Assembly (NCBI GenBank): GCA_015501585.1
Contig: JADNRY010000127.1
Span: forward strand, 110,883-174,882
From: Rhodocollybia butyracea
Lineage: Eukaryota; Basidiomycota; Agaricomycetes; Agaricales; Omphalotaceae
DNA: 64,000 bases
Direction of reading: 5' to 3'
Positions 1 to 12,021 of this stretch are shown one piece after another; position 1 is the stretch's first letter; every line of letters begins with the position of its first letter. The notes beneath the pieces are model-generated. The model was not told where the DNA came from, did no database searches, and saw only the letters and a list, made by a program, of their open reading frames with translations. The translations under genes and the position numbers were made by a program.

Positions 1-3000
1 TTTGGTTGACAACACATTACACATCTGAGGCAATTTCTGAGTTATTTCAACACCTCTTAGGCTTTGGAAGTGTTGTCATATGACAAGGCTCTCTAGTATA
101 GTCATTTCTTTGTTCAGTCTTAGCTTCTTGTTGTTACTACTAAGTCATCTGTCATCCTTGGAGTTCAAATTTTCATTGAGTTCACTTCCAATTCACGCTC
201 TTGTGATGGACTTGTCCACAACTCAACAGGGTCTTCTTCTGTTTTCCACTGCTCAATCTTGGCACATCGGCTGTTCAATCTATTTGAAATTATCTCCAAC
301 GTCTGTCTTGAGCTCATAAGATAATTAAGTAGATTGTGGACCAAGCTAGTAACACATCTCGGATATCTTCTTTACAAGACTTCAAAGTTCAGGCAGCAAC
401 CTGGCACTTTCACCACCGTGTATTCTTCCATCACGGATTTATCTGAACATTTTTCTGACTGGTATTTATGCTTCTTTCAAGGATAAAGTGCTGAATGTGT
501 CAATGCGGGGCCTATTGAACTAAAGTGTCTTTAAAACACTTCCATGGTCTTCAATATTCCATTCAAGTCTCGCATGGCTTCCTCCCAGCAAGTACAAACA
601 CTGAACACTTCAGTCAAATATCCTGTGATGAATTCTAACTTTTCCGTTAACTCTGAATTGCCTAGGAGGTTCACTGGGTATGACCTTGGTTCCGCTTCCT
701 TGGCAATTGGTTTCTACATTCTAGATGACATGCAATGCTAGGTTTCTTTCAATAAATAAAGAGATCCACAAGGGCGCACAACACCATTCTAGGACATTAA
801 TAACTTTTCATCAAGTGCACCAGGGTCAGGGGTCTTATAAATTAAAGAAGTGATTTGAAGTTTCTGAATGTTTTTCGGAGTTTTCTGAATTTATTTCGAT
901 TTTTATCATGATTTATACAGCTATCAATTATTTTTCATGTCCGTTAGGACTGTTTCATAAGACAATGCCTGCACAACTTCTACAGATATGAGTTGCATTG
1001 CAAGACTGTCAGATTTTCTCATACAATTGATTCCGGGAGGTTGCACTCTGGAATTGATACAAGGTTAGGACTGTTGAAGTCCTCGAATTTTCAAAGTGCA
1101 AGAGCAAGAACAAGATATTCTTTTCATATTTTCAACATTTTCTGAGTGTTTTTGTCTTTTCTACTTTATTCAAATGTTTTTCTTGTCAGGTGTGACTTTT
1201 CTATTTGTTATAGGAGATGGTATTCAAAGCGGTACAACTCCGAAATGTGGACTGAAGACATGTCACTTCAACTTTCTAATTTCTGAGTGAGCGGGAGCCA
1301 AGCAGAGTATCTACCGGCAACCCGGGTATGAATGGGGTTGAAGGCTTTGAGTTCGAAAAGCATTCAATGTGGAGGTGGATCCATTTGTAAGGTGATGAAC
1401 CTCAATGGCAAGCAAGGTTGTATGCTCAATGTATGCAACAAAAGAGGATGATATAACACAGTAATGAGATGAACGGCCTTAACACAACTAATTCTGAAGC
1501 AAGATAAACAGGTTCAAGCATGTTCAATCCAAGGTTCAATCAAGTTCTGCAATATCAGACAAGTCCAAGATGAACTTGTCGTTGCTTTTGGGTAGATGCA
1601 AATGAAGCAAATGCAACTGTTTTCTGATTTGAAACCCCCTCGCGGTGGGCTCCATATGATATGCCGACTCTGGGCTATGCATAAAATGCTACTATGAAGC
1701 TGAATACCTCACACCAACACCAACACACACCAAAGATTAACATGAGTTCAAGGGGGTTATCATTGAACAAGTCAGAATTCTTATTGCAAGTACATACATC
1801 TGCATCATATTTACAAGGTTGTGATAGATTTTCTGTCTCGAGATTCTAACAAACTCGGGCATGCTTTAATCTTTATCTTTCAATTGCCTGAACTTAGACT
1901 TTACACTAAAAGTACAATTGACAGAGAGAGTATGCGCTACTCACAACACTCTCACTGCTATTAACTTTCTGGAGCATAAGGTAGTTACTGAGGACTTTGG
2001 TTTTCTTTCTTTATACTTTCTTATTTCATTTAACTTGTACTCTTGTTTAATGTGCACTTGTCACTAGAAGACACAAACCAACCACACCAACCCTGTAACA
2101 GGAATGGGGGGAGGAAAGTGCTTTTCTCTATTTCGTGGGGGACACCTTCTTATATACTGTATCTCAATATCACAGTGTAAAATACACCATACGAGTTGTG
2201 CGGGAGTACATATGCTCTTGTTATTCAATAAATAGCGCATGAAATATTTATTTCACGCGCTGTCTTAAATCTGCGGGACGCCGCGGCATGATCTTGGAAT
2301 GATCCCGGAACCTCGGCACATCAATCTCCTCGCGTCAATCTCCTCGGGGTCGGCGATGTATTAATCTCCTCACATCAATTTCTGATGGGAAGTCCCGTTT
2401 GGACCGTTTAACATTGATACCTGTTCCTTCTGTCTAGTAGTCTTCTAGTTGTAATAAGATACCTTTGGATCGCTTCAATAGTCTGAATATAAGTCATATT
2501 TGTGGTGGGTTTCAGTATTCTTTGCACTATCATTGATTACAACTGTGTTCTGTTGCCGAGACTCAGTTTTGATGTCATCAACAATTAACATCTGTGTCTT
2601 TTAATGATGCCGCGCGGTAACGGCGGATTCTAGAATACTTTGTACAGTGCATATCTTTAATACAGCATGACTTGGTGCCAAAAACACGCATATACTGCAT
2701 GTTTTATGCCCAAACAAATCTGGGCCGTATCATTGTTCTGGTCCATTGTTACAGACTGTAAAGTCCACATCTTATGATCTTAACATAGCTTGTTGGGGGT
2801 CTTAGTGCGAGGGATGCCTTCCCTTATAATTCCTTCCCTTGAGTAACACATTGGCTTAGTACTTATCCTGCTTTGAGATGTCCTGTAGTTTAGAGAGTAT
2901 ACACTCTTGGGTATAACTAGATTGATGATCTAGTGTTACATCTCCGGGCAGCCCCGGTATCCTTGCTAGCTTGGCTCTAGGCTACGCTTGTGGGCATACC

Positions 3001-4670
3001 TTCACGGCTCGCTGAGTATTATTGTTAAGTTCTTTGCCTTGGCAACAGCTATCATGCTTGGGCTCCGTATAACTCTCTTATTGCATTGTATAACATGTAC
3101 AAAATGTCAAAATGTATGGTTACACGCCTTAGGCCAATTTTAGGCCTAATAACAGAAGAGAACCCTGTCCTTGAAAAGCCTACATCCCTCTGTGCATCAG
3201 GAAAAGTACCCTTTGGCTTAATGCAGCTAAACACTGCATGCAAATCATCATAAATTTTGGTGGAAATAGTAAAATTATGTTAAACTTGTATGAAACTTCA
3301 TGCAATTTTAACATATTCTTACTATTTTCACATAAGTTTAACATAATTTTACTACTTCCACAAAGATTTATCTTAATTTGCAGCCAGTGAAAGGCAACTA
3401 AAGGCAACTTTTGCCATAGAAGCCAACTTAAGTGCCTCTCGGCCCGTGAATGACTTGACTGGCTCAGTCCAAGGTTCATGCTGTCACTCTGTCCAAAGTT
3501 GCCGAGATTAACTTGAAGCAACTTGGCATCAATTGAGGTTGATGCAAGTTGCCGCAAGCCATTGTCAGGGCGACTTAAATCAACTCCAATACAACTCAAG
3601 CCAGACTGAAGCAATTAGGCAATGCCCAATGCAACTCCCAATGCAATGATAATGCTTACATTCATGCCATTGAAGTGAAATTAGAATAGAACAATCATTC
3701 ATTTCCTATCTATGTACAACAATGAAGTAGCAGGAGCGAGACAGGCATAAATAGGATAGCCATGAATAGTAGAAGCAAAAGAGTAGAGATACATAAGAAC
3801 CAGTAAAGCAAAACAGTATGCTATGAAACACCACAGACAAGCCCAGCAATTAAGTAGTGTGTGTGAAGTGAAGAAAGTGAGGTACATAGAAGAGCAGATA
3901 GATGAAGGCATTAATGGGATGTAAGAAGCAGTTACAAGTCCTGAATGAAAAGAAGGCTCGTCCTTATGGTGGGTTTCAGCGTGAGAATCTGTCCCGATTG
4001 AGCCTGATTTTGTCCAAATTGGGTTGACCTAATAAGGAGATTTAGTTTTGATATATTTGGGATGTCAGAGCAATTGGCATGTGATCTCGTAGTTACTCAT
4101 CTTCGTGTTACCAACCTTTGTGCAGCTCCTTGTTGTTCCTTTAAATATATTTCTTGTTTTCTCGTTTCGCTTTGTATGCACCGCTGCTTTGTATGCACTA
4201 TGTGTTCAGTGCACATGGACCTCAGAGATTTGTGGGCTCAGTCTTTGATTTTTTGGCAACATATGTGAGTTTACTTATATCCTTTTTGGGTTCCTTTTCG
4301 TGCACCACTGCTTTTGCTGATATTGTATATATTATCTTCTCTTGAACTTGTTGCACTAAATGCTGGTGCTGTCGCAGGTTGCAGCCTCTAATGCGGGAAT
4401 CCTCGATGCAATAATGCCACATAGTGTTTATCTTACCTATTTGTGACTCCATTCTTTACCTCCTCGGATATTCATCTTCTATCAGCGGTGGTTAAAGCTG
4501 TGTGTCTTTTAGCATATTTATTGCTCTTGGTGACGACTTCATCCTCTAATTACCTCGCTTGTTTTTTTGATTCATACCTTGCACACAAAATGCTGACTAT
4601 CACTTCTTACAACTTACAAGTATTGATTAGCTGACTTTCTTATCCCTTGCACTGATTTTTTACCTTCGCA
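1..4670. other. AT-rich gene-poor region
   Basis: No recognisable gene. Open frames here are short, lack family motifs and overlap on both strands. The DNA is AT-rich and irregular, with scattered short stretches that look like splice sites (for example before 4373 and 4671). This is the look of old, decayed transposon or gene DNA. Nothing here can be named with confidence. Confidence 0.5.
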
Positions 4671-5381
4671 GTGCCCACCAAGATTACTACAAAAACTTTG
4701 AGAGCCTATGTCTCATTTTATCTTATTCCATTGTTCGACGTCACTCGGGTCCCTGCAAACAACAGTTCTGCACTTGAATTCTGCCGCTCTACTGAACACC
4801 TAGAGTTGCTTGCAATGCTCTCTGTTTCCCGGTCATTTGCTGCAGTGCTACCTGGGTTGATCTTCCAGCATGTTAATATATTTTCAGCTAGTGCTGTTTC
4901 CAAGTTCCACAGTGCTGTTTACTCACGCTTGTTCATCACAGGTCACTTTGCCAAGGCTTTGACTTATATTGAATTTTCTTTTGCACTCGGCTCAGATATC
5001 ACGCGCACATTTGGCCCAGCTAGTACTGGTAGTTGCATTGGCAAAATCCTTCAGCGTGCTCCCAATGTTCAATGTGTCTCATTTAAGTTCCATCCCACTT
5101 GTCCGCACTTTGTGTCCCAACTCCTTGACTTTACTACCTGTCACCATCTCCCTCCCCATGTTTCTGCAATTATCATGTGCATGCAAACCTCCATAGAGGT
5201 GTATTTTAGTTCATTGCACAGTCATTTTGTGTCGCAGATACTAGATTCAGGCAGAGTTTTCTACCATGATGGTATGAGCAATGGTGGTAATAGTATATTG
5301 GATAACTTAAGTATCAGAAATGTCAATATATCACTGGGACCAGATACATACTGCCCTTCTGCTGTGTACTGCAAGATATAA
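4671..5381 (+). CDS. F-box-like ORF, probably a decayed or partial gene
   Basis: An open frame of about 236 codons. It begins right after a good acceptor (TTCGCAG before 4671) and not at an ATG, so it would be an internal exon if real. Residues 40-75 (LELLAMLSVSRSFAAVLPGL) resemble the 'LLALLSVSRSFA' segment that follows the F-box in many agaricomycete F-box-like proteins, where it leads to a leucine-rich region. A second frame at 4969-5196 also reads like the later part of such a protein, which suggests a frameshift. Codon use is AT-rich, unlike the core genes, and no convincing upstream exons or start codon were found. I infer a pseudogene or fragment; the family call is by eye only. Confidence 0.3.
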   Translation: MPTKITTKTLRAYVSFYLIPLFDVTRVPANNSSALEFCRSTEHLELLAMLSVSRSFAAVLPGLIFQHVNIFSASAVSKFHSAVYSRLFITGHFAKALTYIEFSFALGSDITRTFGPASTGSCIGKILQRAPNVQCVSFKFHPTCPHFVSQLLDFTTCHHLPPHVSAIIMCMQTSIEVYFSSLHSHFVSQILDSGRVFYHDGMSNGGNSILDNLSIRNVNISLGPDTYCPSAVYCKI

Positions 5382-6245
5382 TCACAGGACTCATACATGC
5401 CACATGCTCTGCATGCTGGCCCACACTCGCACGTGATAAACAAGAGCAACTGGTGATTGGAAAGGAAAGAATTGCCGCTGCAAGCAGTAACTAGACGTAA
5501 TAAAAGACATCAGGTATATGACTGAGGGGATCAAAAAAACTCTCACCTGGAGCAAGCATGCTATACATCCAAACATAAAGAAGCCTAAGAGAAAAAGTGC
5601 AAATGAAAACAGGAACTACATTTCAACAGCATCAAGAACATACCATTTTAACATAGGAAGTTACAAAACTAGTGCAGTATCAGCAAGCGAATAAATTCAA
5701 ACATGGAAAGAGCTCACCATGAATTAGTAGTAAGAGAGAAGGGCCATAGGGACAGACTCGACAGAAGAGATGATGGAAGAGCAAGAGAAAGAGTGTGGCC
5801 TGGGAGTTGACATGTATAAGTTGTAAGGGCATGTGATGTGGGAGTCACGTGAACAACAGTGAGCTTGAGCGCATACTGGCCTCAATTTTTCAGCTTGATA
5901 TCAGCAGTGATGAACTTAAGACTATTTGAGTGAAGGGCAAAAGTCTAAATCGATAGAAAGCATTGAGGAAGAAAGATGAGCTTTAGACGCCGAAAAGATT
6001 CGTCTCACGGTCAACTTTGATCGCTGTTTGACAAGTTTGTCAAACAGTGAGGAAAGTATTTCCTTTTTGAGTGTGAGGCAAATCTTTTTGGCGCCTATTT
6101 AACTTGGTGATATCTTCTTTGATTCTGGTTGGATTTTTGGTGGTTAAGGAGTTGAATAAAACGTATGGAGATCCTCAAAAGGTGCAGGCTTGAAACCTTA
6201 GCATTTCCAAATGTTTACTACTTCCTCCCCTGGTCCTTGCTCCAA
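5382..6245. other. Intergenic, nothing recognised
   Basis: No open frame with family motifs on either strand and no obvious repeat structure. The stretch separates the F-box-like ORF from the 159-bp tandem array. Confidence 0.5.
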
Positions 6246-7057
6246 TTAGGTGAGTTTTGTATTTTTGCCATATCTTGTTCAATTCTTGTTCAATTTCCTT
6301 GCAGAAGGGTGTTCCTAATTCCCCTAGGTACCCTCTCCATATTGCGGTAATCACTTTTGGACAATTCTTTATTCAGTACAATGCCTCCGGGTCCCTGCCC
6401 CAGTTAGGTGAGTTTTTGTATTTTTGCCATATCTTCTTCAATTCTTGTTTGATTTCTTTGTGGAAGAGTGTCCCTAAATCCCCTAGGTACCCTCTCTATA
6501 TCGCGGTAATCACGTCTGGACAATTCTTTATTCCATACAATGCCTCCAGGTCCCTGCCCTACTTAGGTGAGTTTTTGTATTTTTGCTATATCTTCTTCAA
6601 TTTGTGTTCAATTTCTTTGCGGAAGGGTGTTCCTAAAACCCCTAGGTACCCTCTTTTTATTGCGGTAATCATGTTTGGACAATTCTTTATTCCGTACAAC
6701 GCCTCTGGGTCCCTGCCCTAGTTAGGTGAGTTTTTGTATTTTTGCCATATCTTCTTCAATTCTTGTTCGATTTCTTTGCAGAAGGGTGTTCCTAAATTCC
6801 CTAGGTACTCTCTTTATATCGCGGTAATCATGTTTGGACAATTCTTTATTCCGTACAACGCCTCCAGGTCCCTGCCCTAGTTAGGTGAGTTTTTGTATTT
6901 TTGCCATATCTTCTTCAATTCTTGTTCGATTTCTTTGCAAAAGAGTGTTCCTAAACTCCCTAGGTACCCTCTGCATCCTGCGGTGATCACGTTTGGACAA
7001 CTCTTTATCTTGTGCAACTTCTCTAGTACAATGCCCCCAGGTCCTTGCTCCAGTTAG
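6246..7057. repeat. Tandem repeat array, period 159 bp, about five units
   Basis: The word TTAGGTGAGTTTT recurs at 6246, 6404, 6563, 6722 and 6881, with a degenerate last copy at 7054; the spacing is 159 bases in the clean part. Each unit runs from GTGAGTTTTTGT through a pyrimidine-rich stretch to TTTGCAG, then about 100 bases that include CCTAGGTACCCTCT and CTTTATTCCGTACAA. Because 159 is 53 codons, one frame stays open over several units (6257-6721). GTGAGT...TTTGCAG looks like a spliceosomal intron of about 57 bases repeated in each unit. No protein family is recognised. Confidence 0.85.
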
Positions 7058-7189
7058 GTGAATTTTTTGCCTAGCTACTAGAGTCTATAGAGTCTATAGA
7101 AAGAGTAAATATACTTGCTTATTGACTTTATTCCGTTAATATATTCACCAGAGCTTCTAAGTAGCTCAATTTGGGCCTGATACTCAAAG

Positions 7190-7510
7190 CAACTTAAGTA
7201 AACCTGAGGTTGATATATATACTCTGGTCAACTTTTGTTAACTCAAGTCAACCTGAAGTTAGGGCTTGAGTGAGCCTTATACTCAAGTCAACTTAAGTTA
7301 ACCTGAGGTTGGCCTATATACTCAAGTCAACTCTAGTTAACCTGAGGTTGGCATATCTACCCAGGTTAACTCAAGTCAACCTGAAGTTGGCATATTTCCC
7401 AAGGTTAACTCAAGTCAACTTGAAGTTGGCATATATGCTCAGGTTAGCTCAAGTCAACCTGAAGTTGGCATATGTACTCAAGTCAACTCAAGTCAACTTA
7501 AGTATTTCAG
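7190..7510. repeat. 39-bp minisatellite
   Basis: The word GTTGGC(A/C)TAT occurs at 7308, 7347, 7386, 7425 and 7464, exactly 39 bases apart, within units that contain CTCAAGTCAACCTGAAG. More degenerate units extend upstream to about 7190. Since 39 is 13 codons, the frame 7309-7521 encodes a 13-residue repeat of the type LAYFPRLTQVNLK. The array stops just before the copia remnant. Confidence 0.85.
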
Positions 7511-7554
7511 ACTTTTCCTGATGTTGTTGGCCAGATAAACAAACAACCTCACTC

Positions 7555-8141
7555 AGTTTACTCAGGATCCTGGAGTAGGGCATTGGAACACCCTCGTTCA
7601 TCTTTGCTGATATATCATTGGGACTAAGGGAAAGGGGATTGTATTCAGGAAGTCAGAAATGGGTCTTATGCCAAAGACATATTGCAACACCAATCACGTG
7701 GCTTGCACTGACACTCAATGCTCTGTCACCGGAGTTCACCATGCTAGCTGGAAGGCCAGTTCTCTGGATGTCAAAGAGGCAGGACATAGTCGCACTTTCT
7801 ACAACAGAATCCAAGTACATTGCCTATGGGAAAGGGATGCAACAGGCTAAGTGGATCCATAATTTTATAACAGAAATTGGAAATACTTCATCTCTACCAT
7901 CTCAGCTATTCATGGACAACAAGAGTGCCATTGCCATTTCTGAAAATCTGAAGTTCCATCAAAACATATCAATATTTGATTTCATTTCCTCAGGGATCTT
8001 GTTGAAGCTGGGGAGATAAAGATAAATTATGTTCCTTCTGAGGAAAATCTGGCAGACATCCTCACTAAGCCGTTGGGTACTATGCTTCACAGGTGTATCG
8101 TCGAACTTATGGGTATGAGGGATGGCAATGAGCGGGACTAG
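7555..8141 (+). pseudogene. Ty1/copia polyprotein fragment (end of reverse transcriptase and RNase H)
   Basis: The C-terminal end of a copia-type Pol polyprotein. Seen in order: a DPGVGHWNTLVHL segment (the usual 'NPGxxHWxAlKrilRYLkGT' end of the RT), CNTNHVACTDTQCSVTG (the RNase H 'DADwAGCxdtRrSvTGY' motif with the first Asp changed), then in another frame VLWMSKRQDIVALSTTESKYIA and LFMDNKSAIAIS. A third frame carries the tail (NYVPSEENLADILTKPL). At least two frameshifts and stops break the reading, and protease, integrase and most of the RT are missing. It is therefore a dead 3' fragment. Confidence 0.88.
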
Positions 8142-8146
8142 GGGAG

Positions 8147-8723
8147 TGTTGAAGGAAGTACTTTGGGCCTGGGAGTCCCGCCCCCTGCCTTTCTACTTCC
8201 AGAGTAGGTCAGACGTGTTTCGTATCTTATTTTGTTTATCCTCCTATGGGGTCATTGATTCCCCCTCTCTCTTACTTATTTATCCTTCCTTTTTGTTTAT
8301 CCGAGTGCCTAGCTATGGCTTGGCAGTTTCATCTGCAAACTGGTTTTGATCAAAGCAGTTGTATTCAGTTGCTATTCAGTCCAGAGCATCTCAGAGCAAG
8401 GTACTCGCTGTAGAGCACTCTGAGTGCTCTGGGTTGCTTTGACAGCTTTGACAGCTTTGGAGCGCTCCAGAGTGCTCCAGAGCAGCCAAGCTCATCCAGG
8501 TTTTGCAGATGTTTGAGTACTTAGTTATATACAGGATCTATTGTCCTTTCTCCCTCAGTCGTTTGTACACTTCTAAGGGTGAGTTTATACTTTATTTATA
8601 TTGTTGTGAAGCCTATACTTACGCTATTATGTAGCTTATACTTATACATGTTTCACAGTTACTTACAGCTTCAATACAAGTTGTTCATACACTTCTGAGG
8701 CTTATACTTATACATGTTTCACA
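8147..8723 (+). mobile_element. Probable 3' LTR of the copia element
   Basis: Begins with TGTTGAAGG directly after a purine-rich stretch (GGGACTAGGGGAG) that follows the end of the copia reading frame: the expected polypurine tract and 5'-TG of an LTR. A 3' end in CA is proposed at ...GTTTCACA near 8723. The inside holds nested GAGTGCTC/GAGCACTC inverted motifs (about 8400-8480) and a repeated CTTATACTTATACATGTTTCA. No 5' LTR is present in the window, so the right edge is uncertain. Confidence 0.6.
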
Positions 8724-9559
8724 AGCTTGTTGTAAGAGATGAGGTCAATGAGGCCTCAAGAAGATGGCAGTAAAGTAGGTAAAGCTCGCTCTGGACAATG
8801 TTACAGTGATGTGAGCACCTGAGCGTCGATCCAAAAATATCACAAAAAGGTAATTCATTTGCGATTAGTACAGACTCGTACATCGCTAGAATAGCCTACA
8901 GAAGCCTACAGACAGCTACAGACAGACTCGGGGTGAAATAGCTTGACTTGGAAATAAAGACTGTCCGAGCCTGACTCGGACGACTCGTACTTTCCATTTC
9001 CCGGACGCTCTCATGGTAACAATAACGCAGGACCTGTCACGTCGCCTAATTACCGTTACATAATGCTGAAATTTGACCCCGTCGCCTAACTTCTGACCGT
9101 TACATTGAAAAATAGCGCAAAAGATGCAAAAAAATCCTCGACTGTCACCTATGTAATGGTCGAACTGTTGTCTGTTGCCAAACTTCAGACCGTTACGTGC
9201 ACGTGACTGTCGCCTCTGTACACAGAAGTACAAGAAGTAAGTATACTGGATTAAGAAGGAGTACACTCAACAATCAGAACCCCCTGGGGGGTACATTGAA
9301 ACATGTATCATCCAATCCAGAAGCTGAACTGCGGGGGGCGGAACTCTTTGGTACCAAGTTCCCCCTTCGACAGAACAGATAGCAGCATCAAATTCCGCCT
9401 GATTGTTGGCACCCATTACCGCACACCAAACGACATTGATCCCACAATATCTCCTGATCAAGATTATCTCGCTGCTGCTGTTTGAGACAGTGGTTGAAGT
9501 GAAGAACAATGTGAATCCATGCTACCAAATCTTTGGTTCAACCACTGATGCGCCGCCCT
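8724..9559. other. Intergenic, nothing recognised
   Basis: Short open frames on both strands (for example 9267-9509 minus and 9303-9485 plus) overlap each other and show no known motif. Confidence 0.4.
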
Positions 9560-10640
9560 CAATTTACGCTAAATCTGGATAAGGACTGGGGGTTTGAGGC
9601 CCCAGTGAAAATCTCCTCAGTTCGTGTTGGTTGAGATTGAGTGAGATTTGATGAAATCGTGTGAGATCGGGTGACATTGGTTCTCTACCCAACCCACTGA
9701 TACAGACTGTATCTGTTGGTCTTGAATTATATTGGTTGAAACGTCCAAGTTCTGCGGAGTTCTGACCTGTTCTGACGGTTCTCAAAGTTTTTACCCTGCA
9801 GAAGATTCTCTCACATATGTCAAGAGAACGCCGCGCGCATAAATATATTTCATGCAAGTTGAAACATTAAAACATTAAAGTATTTCTCTTATGTACCTCC
9901 ACGGTTGCCTCCTCTAAGTATCCTTTGCCTCTGCACTCCATCCAAAGGTCTCGAAGGTTATGGCGGACAAAAGATATGATTTAGGTGTGTCCGCTTTTTT
10001 TCTTTCATTTAATTACTCTAATACTTACACCGCATGGATACATTCATAACCAGTCCCTCAAACTCTGACTCTCCTGAGAGAGTACATAGTAGCGTAGCTT
10101 ATGTTTCTTCTCATTCATACGTCTATAACAAACCTAACTTTGGCTCCAACAATAGCGTCGACGATCTCTATGCCACTTCCTTGCATCTACCTCAGATAAC
10201 ACATGTTAATGTCCAATTATAGGTACGACTTTTCATTTCTCTAATTTTTCTAGACTTTTGTTCATGCGTTGTGGAGGTACTTCATTTGCGTTGACGTTGA
10301 CACGTCATTTGCTTGACATTGGTGGTATGAATTGTGAGTCCACGCTGTCCAAAGTTAATAGATGCTTAAACAACATGAACCGATCCTGATCAACATGAGC
10401 CAAAAAGATTGGTTGAAGTCCCAGTTTTCGAAGCAGATTGGTTCTATTTGATTGCAAGTAAATATACCTGTCATTGAATGACAGTTCTCAATCTTACCGG
10501 ATTTCAACCAATCTCAATTGACGCGATTTTCACTGGGTTTGAGGCCTAATTTACGCTAATTCTGGACTGGGAAATCGCAAAAATCGCCCCCTGATTTAAG
10601 CTAATTTGGGGCAGGTTTGGGGGGAGCCTCTGTTACCTCG
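9560..10640. repeat. Inverted-repeat element (MITE-like), about 1 kb
   Basis: The left end has TTTACGCTAAATCTGG, then GTTTGAGGCC and CCAGTGAAAATC. The right end carries the reverse complement of the same blocks: GATTTTCACTGGGTTTGAGGCC at about 10520-10543 and TTTACGCTAATTCTGGA at about 10549-10566. Further short matches (TTGGTTGA-GATTG versus CAATCTCAATTG) lie inside. No transposase frame is visible between them. I infer a non-autonomous DNA transposon or an old pair of inverted copies; target-site duplications were not resolved. Confidence 0.5.
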
Positions 10641-11016
10641 CTTGTTCTTGACCTTCATCATTGCTGTTCACGGACCTTAGTGTGTCATGCTCGTAGCTAG
10701 ATTCGCCAGAAAAAAAGTGCTGCAAGGCAGACTCTCACACATCTAATCAACCCATTCAAAATTCGGCAAATATCTGGGTAGTCCTTTTTGTTTGTAAGTC
10801 ATTTGAGCTCTTGCAAGTATGTAACTTCTTACCTTATCCTATAGAACTTGAGCGGGGCCGACTCTGATAACCATGCCAAGCATGTGTCTCTGAGAAGAAG
10901 TGTGGTCTGCCAAATACAATGGTAAGTACATCCAGGCACAGGTACTTCTCGGACCATGATTAATCGATTAAAAGTACTATTTGTTTTCCTTCGTAGGGCT
11001 CACACGCTGAGCGGTG

Positions 11017-11340
11017 TACTTATCGGGTTTATCGGAACCGGGCAGAAATGAAAACTTCCTTGTTTCATGTTGAAATACGAGGACGATGGTACTTTGTCTT
11101 CCTCACACGCCCAAGCGGTTTACTTATCGGGTTTGTCGGAACCAGGCAGAAATGAAAACTTCCTTGCCTTGGAAAACCTCCGAAGAAAAGTTTAGATGAC
11201 GAATCAGATCTGTCGTAAATCACCCATGTGAGCGCTACTGGTCAGGCGCTAGTACCACTCTGGCCCGGCAGATAGTATCTTTTTGTGAGAGACGTCTCCT
11301 GTTTTCCAGATAAATGTCATGTTGAAATACGAAGATGATG
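11017..11340. repeat. Short direct repeats upstream of the laccase gene
   Basis: TTACTTATCGGGTTT(A/G)TCGGAACC, then GGCAGAAATGAAAACTTCC, occurs twice about 102 bases apart (from 11017 and 11119). CATGTTGAAATACGA(G/A)GA also occurs twice (near 11067 and 11319). This looks like local duplication in the 1-kb region before the laccase promoter. The minus-strand frame 11249-11509 overlapping it is not recognisable. Confidence 0.6.
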
Positions 11341-11947
11341 GTACTCTGATGGTACTTAGGAAGAAAGGATGGAAGAATTCATTACAAGGCATGTTCAAGT
11401 AATACTGAACCCCGGAACCGATGGGGGAGGAGTGACCACCTGTTTTGTCAATGACTAGGAACGGTGTGAATCGAAAGCCGCAGAACGACATAATCTTTCG
11501 GGCCTGCAAAACTCATTCAACCGGAGATTTGTCGCTTTAGAATTTTTGAGTGGAGGAGAGTTGATGCACACACTCGTCGGATCCGAAACGGTGAAAAAAC
11601 AGTACTGTTGTGATTGGCCTGAGAGGTGCCGAATCCGGAAGAGTGAATAGATATCTTCTTGGCTCGTTGTTTGCCAAGTCTTTACGTTGATACGGTGCGT
11701 CGCTCTTGTTCATCAAAATTCTCATAGATGCATTCGTGAAACTGCTCTTAACATATTTTTTGTAGGAGGCGACAGGAACAAGCTAATTTGCGACCAATCA
11801 CTTGAAGCAAAACAGTAAGAATAGGTAACCCACCGTGCTCGCATTTTTCTCTCGTTCTGTTTTATCACACTCTTACTTTGTTGGTACCTCTAGCAGACTA
11901 ATGTGCTTTCCTCATGTCCAGATTGTGAATGTGTACTTGGAAAAGAA

Positions 11948-11954
11948 TATTTAA
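11948..11954 (+). promoter_or_regulatory. Possible TATA element of the laccase gene
   Basis: TATTTAA lies 68 bases before the proposed laccase ATG at 12022, followed by a pyrimidine-rich stretch (CTTCCTCTCGG). The distance suits a fungal core promoter. This is a sequence match only. Confidence 0.4.
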
Positions 11955-12021
11955 GCCGTCCCATTTCTCGAGAGACAGCAGCAATCTTCCTCTCGGTTTT
12001 TGCACGGTCTCTAGTCCTACA

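Noticed and set aside
3180..3614. 144-codon minus-strand frame
   Set aside because: Low-complexity composition, no family motif, AT-rich decayed surroundings; probably chance.
5371..5655. The 3' end of the F-box-like ORF and small minus-strand frames near it as genes
   Set aside because: Short, overlapping on both strands, no motif, no splice-supported start.
8400..8490. GAGTGCTC/GAGCACTC inverted words as a separate element
   Set aside because: They lie within the proposed LTR and are too short to be an independent repeat.
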